Source: Malaya genurostris (lineage: Eukaryota; Arthropoda; Insecta; Diptera; Culicidae). From it: a stretch of 64,000 nt of DNA. The notes beneath the pieces are model-generated. The model ran no database searches and had not been told where the DNA came from. It saw nothing but the letters and a program-made list of their open reading frames with translations. Location of the stretch: assembly GCF_030247185.1 (NCBI RefSeq), contig NC_080570.1, positions 153,401,641-153,465,640 of the forward strand. The letters are read 5' to 3'. The translations under genes were made by a program, and so were the position numbers. How positions within the stretch are numbered: the stretch's first letter is position 1; each line of letters starts with the position of its first letter. This document shows positions 1 to 12,190 of this stretch, in pieces.

Positions 1-1538
1 AGCTTCTTCAGCGACGGTTTCAGATTGAGCAGTATAAGTCTCTGTTTCACTTGATCCAGCTCTCGGGCCAGTTCCTTGAGCCCTTTCGTCGATGTGTGGT
101 CCAAACCGATGACGGCGGTGCAGTCGATCACTACCGGAACCTGCTGTTCGGTGGCCACTTTGATGACACTGGTTCGCAGAAAATCGACTGCCGGAAAGTA
201 CAGACCCATTTCGGGAGCAAGTTTAATGTACCGGAATCCACGTTGTTCCACCGAGGTCTGCTGGATGGAAGGGCGAACGTAAACCTTCAGCAGTCCCACA
301 ACGCTTATCAGGACCCCGAACAGTAAGCCTAGTTCGACTCCGGCAATCAGACTAACACTGAAACAACCGAACCAGGATAAGGTATCCATTTTGGAGGATT
401 TCCACAAGCTGTCCACTATCTTGAAATCGATCTGAAAGTAATTTAAACTCTATTATTCGTCCTTTTTCGATCTGCTAGCTACGAAAAAAGTACCATGAAA
501 ATAACGGAACATATCAAAACCGCAGCAAGCGTTGTCTTGGGTATGAAATAGAAGTAGGGTGTTAGGAGGCTTAACGCCAAAATGACCAAGATGGCGGAGT
601 ATAGTCCCGCTAGTGGCGTTCGAACACCACTGGAATGACTCACGGCAGATCTGGTAAATGCTCCACAAGTTGGCATGGAGCTGAAGCACGACCCAACGAT
701 GTTACACAGTCCTAGTGCGATCATTTCCTGGGACGCATCGACAATTTTTCCGGCAGCTGAAAGAGCAATATCAATTTTTAAACCATACTTAGAATCGCTG
801 ATTAATGACACTTACTGAAAGCTTTTGCGATTGACACGTTGGCTAGAACTGCAACCAAAGGAACCAAAATAATGCCACTGCCAAGATCTTTCACGATTTC
901 GAAATAAGTTATTGTTCTGTTTCCCGTATGAACATTGTATATCGGAAGCTCAAAGCCTGGAATTCCTGGTTCGACATGACCGGACAGTTTGAACGGAACC
1001 TCTTCGCCGGAATTGCTCCATTTGTATGCGATGATGGATGAGATAAGCACGATCAGGGCATTTCGTGCCAAGCTAATGTACCAAAGTAACTTTTTCAGAA
1101 ACTTTCCTTGCGGTTTATCATCATTCACTGGGATTCGGGTGAGCAGTCGAAGTGACAGAAGGAACACAATAGCGCAAGCCCCGAGCAGTAGATCCCCGGC
1201 ACTAAACTGGGTCAACTTTCCACTCAAGCTGTATATGGCCTGAAAGAATCCCCTGGCATTCGAAGGAATCCCGAGTAGATGCTTCAGCTGTGTTCCGACT
1301 ATAATCAACGATGTGGCCGAGGTGAACGCTGAAGTGACCGGAATCGGAATAAAGCTAACCAGGAAGCCTAATTTCAACATTCCGATCAGTAGTTCCACGA
1401 TACCGGCAAGAAAAGCAAGCACGATCATGTACTGGATCGGTTTATCCATCGTATACTGAACGGAGAGAATGGCCATCAGACTGGTCGGTCCGATGGAAAC
1501 TTCCTTCACGGTACCGAAGATGACGTACAGCAGGGAGC
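1..1538 (-). CDS. SLC26-family anion transporter, shared exons 2-4 (3' end off window)
   Basis: Multi-pass membrane anion exchanger (sulfate, chloride, bicarbonate or oxalate class) of the plasma membrane. Three exons are read: 816-1538, 494-756 and 1-431 (continuing off the left edge). Introns are 59 and 62 nt, with donors GTAAGT and GTACTT and acceptors TTTCAG. Junctions keep the frame: exon 2 ends phase 1, exon 3 ends phase 0. Exon 2 holds hydrophobic helices including a VIFGTVKEVSIGPTSLMAI stretch. Exon 3 carries the family hallmark QEMIALGLCNIVGSCF followed by a TRSAV motif. Exon 4 starts IDFKIV, passes the last helices and enters a cytoplasmic STAS domain (VPVVIDCTAVIGLDHTSTKG). The rest of the STAS domain and the stop lie outside the window. 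It joins in phase to either upstream first exon (8079-8340 or 19255-19540). Family assignment is firm; the transported ion cannot be told. Confidence 0.93.
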
Positions 1539-1542
1539 CTGA

Positions 1543-3329
1543 AAGTATGTTTGGAGATTTTTCCGTTAATCAATATTCAAACGACAGCAAAATGTAAATA
1601 CATAGTAGGCGCCGCTAGAGTTGGATGTACATTTTTTTCCGGTTGATTCTCCTGAGCAAACTTTTGAGTGCAAAACGTGGTTGTTTGAACATCAAGATAG
1701 GATCCTCATGATTGGAGATTTAAAATTGAAAAATATTCACATAACTAACATCCGCAGAGTTCGCATAACAAAACAAACAACTGTGAAAATTTGCATTAAA
1801 AATGTTGCATAAGCGCAAAAATCGCATAAAATAGACTTGCATGTTAATTGACGATTGGGAATTCAATACAAAATAAGCCGACAAAAAAGTGATCCGTAGT
1901 TCTTGAAACTGGATACAATTTAGAAATGTTTTTTTCCGTATCGTCAATGATTACAGTTTTTGGTCATTATTTACGGTACTTCCAGAGCCGGTATAATTGG
2001 TAGAATTGGGAATCGGAATAGGATAAAATTGATTCAATTGGATAATTAAATTTCATCCCGACCCGACCCCCGGTTCCGGAGATGCAGGGTGACATGCCAT
2101 TTTTTTTCACCATTTTTTTTCAAATGAAAAGTCCTAAAGTTTCCTTAAAATTTCTAGCACATTTCATCCGGATCCGACTTCCGGTTCCGGAACTAAAGTG
2201 TGATAAGTGAAAAATTACCAATTTCATGAGTATTTATCACGAACGATGGTCAAAAACAGGTACAAATCCCATAAAACTGTCTGAATTTTTTTCCTAGTTC
2301 ACAGAACTTGTTAATTTGTGGGCATATAAACTTAATTCGGCATTACTGCTCCCCTCTTTTCCTGTTCCGTAAGCATTGAAAGTGATGAAGAAAAATTCTA
2401 AAAATCTGAACCGAGTATCACAAATCGTAGTTTAAATTCCCAAGTAGCAATCCGCAACTAGTTCTGATACGACAATGTCTAAACTATGTTGTAACAAGAG
2501 CACGAATATGTTTTTTATGTTATACTGGTTAAAACAAGGTGACCGCAGTGTTTCTTTATAACGTAAACATTAAACTCACTATCATTTGTAAGTTATCGTT
2601 ACTTGATTCTAACATATCTTTGATCATAGCTATGTTTTTAGCTACTAGTTGAAAAAAGGTTTATTTTCCGTTGAGAAACCATTCTAAATACATTAACGTA
2701 TATGTGAATCGTTACTGTGAATTGATATAGCAATAACTTAGATATTATAAGATTATAACATATAATTTCCTCATTAATTCAGATAGTTATCGGTAAGTTT
2801 TCCCAACGTTATGATAACTAAAATGCAAACAAAACAACCTTTGTTGGCTTGAATATGACGAACACAATATGGAGTCTCAAGAAGTGTATGAAACGTAAAT
2901 TAAACCAGGATATTACTTTTTTCAAAACTACTTTTTGCCGAAAATAGTGAATGACAGAATAGTCATTTTTGTTCTATGCACTGTCATAAACACGAAGAAA
3001 ATAATACAGGGATTGAACATCGATTGTAGTAATATTATAGTTCTCATGATATATGAATTTAAAATGATGAGAAATCACTCTACTTGGAATAATTTTGAGC
3101 ATTCTGAACATAGGGTTATTTTGTTGTTTATTTTTTATATCTTTATAGACAGATTTTGATTGAAGGCGCATAAAAAACAGTTAAGTAAAATTGAATTCCG
3201 CTCGACAAAATCGTTGTGAAATTTGTACCTTGTATCAAGTTTGTGACTTAAAGTACTCTTCTGCTTTTTTATTGATGATAGAAAAGCATTCCGGATTCAT
3301 TCAATGTTTATAATGTCGATGGTAACTAA
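1543..3329. other. SLC26 intron sequence, no gene seen
   Basis: AT-rich intron between the shared body and exon A. Apart from the R1 fragment at 2041-2215 I see no coding or structured element. Confidence 0.5.
2041..2215 (-). repeat. R1 repeat fragment
   Basis: Contains CATCCGGATCCGACTTCCGG followed by TTCC, the R1 core in reverse orientation, with a degenerate second copy at 2050-2080. Lies in the SLC26 intron. Confidence 0.6.
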
Positions 3330-3601
3330 TGTCGTTTTCGTTTTTAAATTGCACTACACTGGTGTAGCGAAAGCTGCACTGAAACCGTTCGTTTTTATCA
3401 ATTGCACTACACCAGTGCTACACTTTTTCTGCACCGATACCACTGGTGTAGCACTCGTCAAAAGTTTGGTGTAGCTCTGTGCAATGGAATCGTTTATTGT
3501 AGTCAATGGTTACTGTTTATGTTTTCGTCATTTTTGTTCGTTTATTCATGCCTCAGTGTAGCACTGCACCGGTGTAGTGCAAATTAAAAACGAAAACGCC
3601 A
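3330..3601. mobile_element. PIF/Harbinger-like MITE (TAA duplication)
   Basis: Inverted termini TGTCGTTTTCGTTTTTAA (left) and, reversed from the right, TGGCGTTTTCGTTTTTAA. TAA flanks both sides (3327-3329, 3602-3604). The interior contains several GCACTACACYGGTG motifs. 272 bp, no coding sequence. Confidence 0.8.
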
Positions 3602-3865
3602 TAAGTTTCAACTAGTTTACTTGGAAACAAGCTATTTTCAAGTTATGAAAAGATAAGTTATTTCAGTATGGCATTACAACGTAACGACAACATATTTTTA
3701 GCCGATTTAACAACTAGTAGAAATTGCGCTTTTTGAGTCATGCAAGTGGTTAGATGTTAGTAACAATCACTCAAATATCTGGTTGCAAACTAGTCACAAA
3801 CAAGCTAGCGTAACAAAAATTGTTACTTGGGTTAAAGCTCACATTGTCTCAATGGTTACTGTGAA

Positions 3866-3930
3866 ATTTCATCCGGATCCGACTTCCGGCTCCGCAGTTA
3901 CAGTCAAAACTTTCAAATCGCCATATAGAA
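3866..3930 (-). repeat. R1 repeat fragment
   Basis: Contains the CATCCGGATCCGACTTCCGG core (about 3870-3892). The flanks are not clearly R1. Confidence 0.55.
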
Positions 3931-4394
3931 TGACGTGGAAGAAGAAAACAAAACACGAACGATGCCCGCTTTGTTCTATATCGTACACGCTATAAATAAA
4001 ACGAAACGGTTATGGGATGTCTGCTACTGGTGTGTGATATTGGTAAAAGACGGTGCTGCGGTTGATTAAAATTCTAGCTATTCTATGATAAGTGCGACCG
4101 AAAGAATAAACGATTGTCAATGAATTGAAATTAATTTGAAAAAATAAACATGCATCGGAATTTTAAGCTTTGCGATGTAAATGCAATTTTCACAGCCGGT
4201 AAGGCAGTTTTACCGTACCGGTGGTGTAGTGATGCAATAATAATAATAACAATAATCCATTATATGCTGATATGCTTTTTAACTTGCCTTGTAAAAGTAA
4301 CAGAAACGCAGGTTCGCTTCGTTTGTTAGATTTCGTTTAATTGGTTTAATCGAACTAGAGCATGAAATAGTAACTCTAGATTTAACTAGATTCA

Positions 4395-4750
4395 TAACTG
4401 TTCCAATTTGTAGGTCATATTTGTTGCTGGCAAACGAACCAACTTCAGCTATTCCGATCAGCTGTATCCGATTTCGAAACTATTGGAAATAGTGATCAAA
4501 AACTGCCAAAAAGGATCTCACTCACTTTTTTTTCACGCTGACGAAATCGATTTTCGCAAACCTATAGGTTCAAAGGAAAAGTCTTACATTTTCATACGGT
4601 TCCGTAACTAAATTACGTCCGAATAAACTTTCCTATTTTTAATTAATGAACAGTTGTTTTTGCGAATTCCATAGTAATATTTATGATGTTATGAGTAATA
4701 TGAGAAAGACATCATTACAAACACTAGGTGGATTAAAGCAGATTTTGGAA
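4395..4750 (-). repeat. R1 repeat fragment, diverged
   Basis: Ends with ATATGAGAAAGACATCATTA and CACTAGGTGGATTAAAGCAG, the R1 end in reverse orientation, with a diverged interior. The LINE relic starts right after it. Confidence 0.6.
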
Positions 4751-4791
4751 TTAGGCTTTTCTGTTTCAATAGACTTTGCAGCCAATTCTCA

Positions 4792-5322
4792 ATGTACAGA
4801 ATCATTGCATGGCTAGTGCTACGATCCTACATTCCAGGCAATGAAAGAGCCGATATTTTAGCCAAATGTGATGCTATTGAAGGTGAAATTTATGAGCGAC
4901 CGATTGCTTTCAACGAATTCTATAGCGTGTTCCGCCAAAGAACACTTGCCAGCTGGCAAGCTTCTTGGGATAGAAATGATCTGGGTCGGTGGATGCACTC
5001 AATTATACCCAAAATATCGACAAAGGTTGGTTCAGGGGACTGGATGTGAGTAGGGATTTCATTCGTGTGATGTCCAGACTTATGTCCAATCACTACACGT
5101 TAGATGCACATCTCCTTCGAATTGGACTTTCCGAGACTAATCATTGTGCTTGTGGCGAAGGTTACCGCGATATTGACCATGTCGTTTGGTCATGCATGGA
5201 ATATCGTGATGTCATATCTCAACTAATAAATTCCTTGCGTACCCAAGGTAGACTATCTAATGTCCCAGTTCGCGACATGAAACTTCTTAATCATTTCATT
5301 AAGACCATTAGAGTTCCAATTT
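4792..5322 (+). pseudogene. Non-LTR retrotransposon ORF2 tail (RNase H and terminal Cys/His motif)
   Basis: The first part reads SYIPGNERADILAK, the C-terminal signature of a LINE RNase H domain. After a frameshift near 5040 the second part reads HCACGEGYRDIDHVVWSC, the C-x-C-x7-H-x4-C finger at the end of I/Jockey/R1-type ORF2. It is 5'-truncated and frameshifted, so dead. A 3' UTR-like tail may run to the A-rich tract at about 5630. Confidence 0.75.
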
Positions 5323-5689
5323 AATTTAGATTTCATGTTAGACTTTTTTCTCTTCCATGCGTTCAACCAACAGCCAGCTATCTTATATTGAATAAAAGTG
5401 ATAAGCTGTTACAAACAAACCGGAAATAGTAATAAGATCGTGTACCAAATAAATGTTTTTTATTTAATAGTATTCATAATAGCAAATCGCTTGATAAAAA
5501 CAGTGTTTAGATTAACTAAATTACCGATATACTAATATGATATTCGAATTGTACTAGGTTCAAAGTACTATGTGTTGTGGATGCTACGGGTAAAAAAATG
5601 TATATTGCCTTATGGAATAAATGTATTTATGAAAAAAAAAAGTCGGGTGGGTAATGTCAGAGACGAGCAAAACAAACAAACATGCTTCT

Positions 5690-6340
5690 TTCGAAGTATG
5701 AATTCGGAACATGGGACTAGCTCCGAATTCAGTTGCAAAATTCAGGTTTGGAATCCAGATCAAGAATTCAGTTTATTAATTTAGTTTTAGAATTATGGAA
5801 TTGATCTCATTTTCACCATTCAGGATCCAAATTTAAATCTTGAACTGAATACTGAACTTGAATTCCGAAACTGACTAGTATTGGATTTAGTTCTAAAATC
5901 TTGTTCCGGTTGAATTCAATTCCAGCATGCTTAATCTGAATAATGGTAATGAACTCAGAAACTGGTATCAGGAGTTAAATTCAGGTTCTGAAGTCAGTTT
6001 TAAAATTTTCGTTCAGATCTAAGATTTAGTTCCAAAATACAGATCTAGAGTTTGTATCATGAACTTTGTTTCGGAATACTAAATATTTGTTCCAAAAAAT
6101 CTGGATCTGAACTCAAACTAAGGCACTAAATTTAGTTTCAAATCTAGTCAAGGAACCAGTTCCAAAAATCTAGCTCCAGATTCAAGAATTAGGATTCAGT
6201 TTTGGAGTCTAAGTCTTAACTTTTGAACCCGCATTCTCGAACTAAATTCCAAAACTACTTTCTAAAACCAAAATTAAGCTAAAAAATCAGATGGAATTTG
6301 GTTCCAAAATTCAGTTTCAAAATATAATCCAAATGAGGCT
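5690..6340. repeat. Degenerate short-period repeat (GAATTCAGTTC type)
   Basis: Dense imperfect repeats of TTCCGAATTCAGTT / AACTGAATTC motifs with no stable period. A related patch lies at about 58120-58205. Low-complexity intron filler. Confidence 0.6.
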
Positions 6341-6344
6341 TTAC

Positions 6345-8020
6345 AAGCAAATGATAGCGCATCGTGAGCGTTTCAAGCTTTATATCACACGGAAGATCTA
6401 TTTTGGCTGCTGCTGATTAAATCACTACTACTCGCTTTGTCTGAGACTACCTCAAAACCGTCGTCCCAGTGCGAAAAAGGCAATCAACCTTGATGAGTTT
6501 TCCTCATTGTTTCCAAAAGTTTTAGAAAACTTTGTTTTGAACTATTTGTGGTTATGTCACACTGTTGAAAATTTAATCACAAATTCCTGATCATATTTCC
6601 GATAGCTTGTATAAAAAGTTATGTTGTTGGGTTAAGTACAACAAAAAGATATTCATGGTTCAGTTCTACCCATTCTTTTACGAAGTAAATCTTGAAAAGG
6701 TGCCCCATAGTAAAGTAAGTTACGACAAAAAATTCATGCATACATTTCACCTTTGTGACATTTTTCAGACCTCAGTAGCTTATTGTACCGATTTGTAACA
6801 AGTGCAAAATTATCATCGTGTATGATGTAGAGTTAGGATAAAATAATAATAAAATATAGTTTGTCTATTCGACGAATTAATAATTAATTCGAACGTGTAG
6901 CTGTAATCCGAGACTGAATTGGTCTGAACTATTCATAAATTCAATATACACGTGAAGCAATGAGCATAATATTTACATTTGACAATGCGTATAATTGGTC
7001 ACAATGATCTGCTGCTGTATTTGGTACGAAAAAATTGATGTTATGTTCCATAGAAGATAGAGCTAGTCTAAATGTGCATAAGAATAATCCAGTTGAGCTG
7101 ACGCGAAATGAAACTTTCGAATTCGCTCATTTATTACAGTAGATACAGTGTCAGATGCTATAGTAGAAGTTCTTTTTAATTATTTCAAGCACCTGCACCA
7201 TAAAAATGAGGTTACCACAACACAAAAAATTTGTATATAATTTACACCATACTCAGTTGCCATTTCCAATGATTATGCGGGTTGATTGTAAAACTGTTCT
7301 AGCTATCAATAGAACAATGTCATATCAAATTCAGCTGTTTGCTAAAAGCGCAATTTCACAATCTGTCTACTAAAAAAAACAAAAAGATATCGCTCCTATA
7401 TGATATTGCAATGTCAATGACGTGAAGTAAGAACAGCTGGATTCCGATGTTAAAATGTCGTTTTCCATTACACAGTACTTTTCAGTAATGACACTTTTAA
7501 TGATCGTGTAAGGGCCGCTTAAGATGCTGTGCCATAAATCGGTGTCATCTCGAGTGAGACGACGCTACCCAGAAATGAAGAAGAAGTAGAAGATCTTGAG
7601 CATACATTTTGCTGTGACAGTTTCAGTAAGATTTCAAATTAAAGAATCAGTGTGGGATCGACTGTTCAAATCACTTCGTATACAGAACAGTTACTGGAAG
7701 GTCAGTTCGCTAGGCTCATAGAAAAACTAACCGGTCACCGCCATGTGAATTCGTGGCAAGAACGATTGTTTAATATTCAATATTCAGAGGCACGAAAGGG
7801 GGCTGAGAAAAAATGGCACCGTCATCGTTACTCTTTATCAAAGCTTCGGCAATTCTGTGCATCGTACCCTCAATAAAACAATTAATCATTAGAGACTCTC
7901 TGAACACTTTTAGTACGTCGTCAGTTCTATTCATCACTTCATTTAAGCTATGAGATTTATGTTTGTAAACACAAATTGTCAAATTGTTTTTCCTCCATTT
8001 TGATCATTTCATATCTAGAT
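6345..8020. other. SLC26 intron, no recognised feature
   Basis: AT-rich sequence between the degenerate repeat and exon A. Short open frames here have no family resemblance that I can name. Confidence 0.4.
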
Positions 8021-8078
8021 CCTCACTCATTCCTGTATAACATCACTTTCACCGAAAATTCCACAATTTCCTGCTTAC

Positions 8079-8340
8079 CGATGTAAGCAGCGTACAATCC
8101 ATAGTGCGCCGGTAATCCTGCCAGTGGTGCGTATGCCAAACTCTGCGGTATGATGGTAAGGCCCAGGGTAATACCCGCGATGAAATCCGCTATCAGGTAC
8201 TCCCGCTTGTAGGATCTGATCCACTTCAATATGGTGATCCTTCGTTTCACTTTGGTTTTCCACCTTTCCCCGGTGCAGTTCGATGCGGCCACAGTTTGCG
8301 AGATGCGTTTCCGTAGTTCGACATTTTCCAACACCATCAT
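8079..8340 (-). CDS. SLC26 transporter, proximal first coding exon (A)
   Basis: Encodes 87 residues plus one base (phase 1). Two consecutive ATGs lie at 8340 and 8337; an in-frame stop is found at about 8464 with no other ATG between, which supports this start. A basic cytoplasmic N-terminus leads into the first transmembrane segment with the SLC26 signature GLTIIPQSLAYAPLAGLP and then HYGLYAAYI. The donor GTAAGC follows at 8078. The final G joins the GC opening exon 2 at 1538 to restore glycine in a typical GLYAAYIGSLLYVIFGT context. The intron is 6.5 kb. Exon B at 19255-19540 encodes the equivalent segment, so the two look like alternative first exons. Confidence 0.9.
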
Positions 8341-9235
8341 CGAAATTCGCGAGTCGACTGAGCGCTTTCGGAACTGACTGAGGCAAACTATTGTATTGTA
8401 TATTCCGGGGATTTCGCATACACTTGATAGAGGGCAAACAAGGGGTGGTATGTGCGTTTGTTGTTAGCCCATCAGCAAACCGGTATCGACCCCGGCCTGA
8501 GTAAATGTGGTTCTACCTGAATGATAGATAATTTTTTTTACGTAACGTCAACTCGATGAACGCAATGTTTGCTGTTTTGGGAATTGTCCACCAATTCTTT
8601 TGTGAACACATTTCATTTAGCACCAATACTTCCTGCTTCCGAACGATTACATTCAAGTTGTTTTTTTTTCGTATTATATCACTAGCAAGTAAAACAGTTT
8701 AATCATCCATGTTACTCCCTACACAGCATTTTTTTTCTCAGTGTCTGAAAATTATTATTTAGCTGGCAAAAACAACCAAGCTCTCGAGCATGGTTATTTT
8801 TGACAACAAAAATTTTAACCAAGGTTTAAATTATCCACGAAATGATTCCCAAGTTCTATTCTCATCGATTTCATAATGTTCAAAGTTGTTCGAAATAGTT
8901 TCAGCTACGACTTAAATATCGAAATACATTAATTTTAAAGATGACTCAATTCCGTATGTGATGGTATTCGGTAAAACGTGACTTACTTTCGGAGAGTACA
9001 ATACTCAGTAAAAGTACTCCGTTCAAATTTCAATGATTCTCAATTACATGATAAATTAATCCTAATAATATGCTTTTTTTTATTTTTTATTTAATAACAT
9101 ATTTTAAGGGATAATAATATGCTTGTTTCTACCTTAGTAATTTAAGGATTCAGAAAAAAAAACATAATTAAAACTCAGCTCAGGCTGAAGTACGAATAAT
9201 AATGCGATAGAATGTTACAAATTTCTACTGAAACC

Positions 9236-9898
9236 AATTCAGCTGTTTTTCAAAGAACGGCGAATCTAACATTGACAGCAAATGGAGAAAATCATCGATG
9301 AATGTTTCGACTTCGGTTTCAAATCGTGTTTAGAAATTATCGTATATTCTCTGATCAATTTATGATTAGTCGATGAATTGTTAGTTTATTTTCAAAAGGC
9401 ACGCAAATGTTACCACTTTCCTTCTATATCCATTGAATAAATCAACATAAAAAGAGTTTCGCCCTTTTTCGATTTGTTTACTTTTATACTTCCTGTGTGA
9501 ATTATAAAGATACGCCCTTGCGCATTTTTCACGAAATTGACTGGTTTTCGCTACTAAGACAAATCTGTGAGTAGTTTTATTCTCTCTTTTACTATTTCCA
9601 GTAATAAAAGGTTCGGTAACTATCTAAAATAAAGAAAATAAATAGTTTCGCCCTTCCTTACCAGCAATTGAAGTATCGCCCTGTTTGTTGGCATGGAACA
9701 CGGAGGGCGAAACTTGCGTAAACAAATGAAATGACAGTTTCGCCTTTTATAGTTCTTGGTATTACCAAGATTGAGATTTTTGTAGAATACGAATTTTTAG
9801 ACAAAATTGTAGGATTTTGAAGCATTTATTGGTAGGAGAGAGAACCTCGATTTGTTTACTTTTGTAAGATACGTCCTTCTTTGAAAAACAGCTGAATT
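9236..9898. mobile_element. MITE with perfect 22-bp inverted termini
   Basis: Ends AATTCAGCTGTTTTTCAAAG plus AA at 9236-9257 and its exact complement at 9877-9898. The inner sequence is shared with 63048-63480. No clear target duplication is seen, unless AATT itself is it. Non-coding. Confidence 0.75.
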
Positions 9899-10105
9899 GA
9901 TTTGAAAGCTTGTGCAGTGCAGGGTTATGGAAAACATATAGGGGAGACCGGGGTTGAGCGGACCGATTTTTTCATCCGTAATTTTTTTTGCTAAAAAGTT
10001 TCTCTATAAAAAAATAATTTTATAGTGAAGCTTTTTAGTTACACAATTGCATTCAAGCATGCGATTCCCCGTTGAACCGTTTTTTTTTCTTTTGTTTGTC
10101 GAGAT

Positions 10106-10555
10106 GTGATGCATTCCGAATTCCTTCCGACCGGCCAACTAGTTAACAAGGAATACTATTTGAGTGTTATGCATCATATGGGAGAAGCTAATTGTAAAAA
10201 GAAGCCGGAATTATGGGCCGACAACTCTTGGTTTTTGCACCACGATAATGCACCGTCGCATACTGTATTGATTCTTCGTGGCAAATTCAACCAATATTGT
10301 TCCGCACCCGCCATCTTCGTCTGATTTAGCTCCGTATGACTTCTGGCTATTCAGCAAACTCAAACGACCGCTCCGGGGAATCCGTTGAGTCAATTGAAGA
10401 CATCAAACGTGAATCGCTACGCGCATTGAAAGCTGTTCCGGAAATTGACTTTAACAACTGTTTCTAGGATTGGAAAAAAAAAACTTTGGAACAAGTGTAT
10501 TGGGGCCGGGCGGATTACTTTGAGGGGAATGAAATAGATTTGGAAGAATGAACAA
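10106..10555 (+). pseudogene. Mariner-like transposase relic (C-terminal half)
   Basis: Reads VNKEYYLSVMHHMGEANCKK, then WFLHHDNAPSHT with the second catalytic Asp, then after a frameshift DLAPYDFWLFSKLKRPLRG. The frame continues as degraded sequence with a typical mariner end (GDYFEGNEIDLE-like). The N-terminal half is absent. A dead copy in the first SLC26 intron region. Confidence 0.8.
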
Positions 10556-11197
10556 AGAATTTTGAAATTATGAACAAAATCATACTATTTTTTACCCACA
10601 ATAGTAAGAAAATTTTCCTAAAATAGACCAAATTTTCGACTTTATTTGATAAAAAAAACATTGAACGCTATCCATCTTTAGAAAATTATTTTTACTTCTG
10701 ACAGAAATTTACAATTGCTCCTATTTACTTATTTGGATCAATATTTAATTTTAGAGTTTTTAGAACATACTTTTTCAAAAGTAGGTTTTCATTAAGTTTA
10801 AGTGAATTTAAGTTGTGACTACTAGTTTTTCAAATAGTGTTTTGATCAAATGTTGTTCAAATTTGTTCCACATTTGCGAGATATTCATACTTAAATATAC
10901 TTAAATTAAAGTATAATTGTAAAACAAAATTTTTAGAAATTTTTTTTATAAATAGCCATTGGAAAAAATTATAATGGAAAAAATTTTATTTTTGGGGGTT
11001 TCCAATAAACAATGCTTCATATCTCAACACCAGTTCATTCTATAAAAGTTCATATCTTCGGCATATTTTGTTGTTTTAACATGTTCTAAAACTTTTATAA
11101 AGAAATTAATTCTCTCCTCCATCTCGCATTGGATGTAAAATATTTATTTTTAATTCACTTGTAGGTGGATTTGTAATAGGTAAACCGCACCGTACTA

Positions 11198-11857
11198 AAG
11201 ACTGTCCCAGAAAGTATGGACGCACTTTGATTTCGCTGTAAATAATTCACAAGTGTTAGATATTCAAATTTTATTCGATATACTGATAAAATTAGACTAC
11301 AACAACAGAATATTATTCTAAACATCTGCTACTTAGCCATTGTAGACTAGCTGGCGCACCTTGTTTGTGCTTCTTATAGGTTCGAAGATTCAAACGTTCT
11401 TTAGCACGAAGAACATTTGACTTCGAAGTGCCCACTTTTTTGGTCACATCCCGAACTGAAACCTCCTTCTTTTGCTCGAACGCCTTCAGTATACGTTTAT
11501 CCAGCTGAGGGTTAGCAGAACCTTTTTTCGACCCGTTTTCGGTTTATCCTCAAAGGTGTTATCCTCACCGAACATCCTGATTGCATTTCGCACGGCTTTT
11601 TCACTTACTCCTTCCATTTTTGGTATCTTTCTCAGTGACAGTCCGCGTTCTGTGCACCATTTGTATGCAATTTTTCGACATTGTTCTGCTGAAAGTCCAC
11701 GCATTTCGAAATAAACTAATGAAAACGAATAAACAACTGCACAAGTGGTTAGAGAAGAGTGTAAACAACAGGACGCAGCCATAAAAATTGACAGATTCTG
11801 AACCATTGCGAAATGGCAGCGGTTTTTGGTTGCGTCCATACTTTCTGAGACAGTCTT
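11198..11857 (-). mobile_element. Deletion derivative of a DD37E-type Tc1/mariner element
   Basis: 660 bp with inverted termini AAGACTGTCCCAGAAAGTAT (left) and, reversed from the right, AAGACTGTCTCAGAAAGTAT. TA flanks both sides (11196-11197, 11858-11859). The minus strand keeps only the N-terminal paired-HTH region of a transposase (QCRKIAYKWCTERGLSLRKI, and VRDVTKKVGTSKSNVLRAKE in another frame); the catalytic domain is deleted. Ends are well kept, so it could be cross-mobilised by a full-length relative. Confidence 0.85.
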
Positions 11858-12190
11858 TAAAACCGGTACTAATAATTTTTAATAAATTTTCGGCGCACTG
11901 CAAAAGTAACTTTTGTTATTCGAAAACACTTTTGGTAATGTCAAATATGTACTTTTTTTCTATCCTCAGAAACTTACATTGACAAACAGAAAAATATAAT
12001 AAACCGTTTTGTTTTTCGCAGTTATATCAAAGATAAATAATAAAGACATGTATGTGCTTACAAATATTTAAAAAAAATCTGGTCCGTTCCCGGTACCTTC
12101 TTTAATGACCGCACTCACCGCTTGATGGAGCGCGAGATTAATTGCATTGTTATCATTTCGACCAAAGTGTGCCATGAAATCTCAATATAT

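Noticed and set aside
8075..8437. 120-codon minus-strand frame overlapping SLC26 exon A
   Set aside because: Alternate frame of the real exon, without membrane signature.
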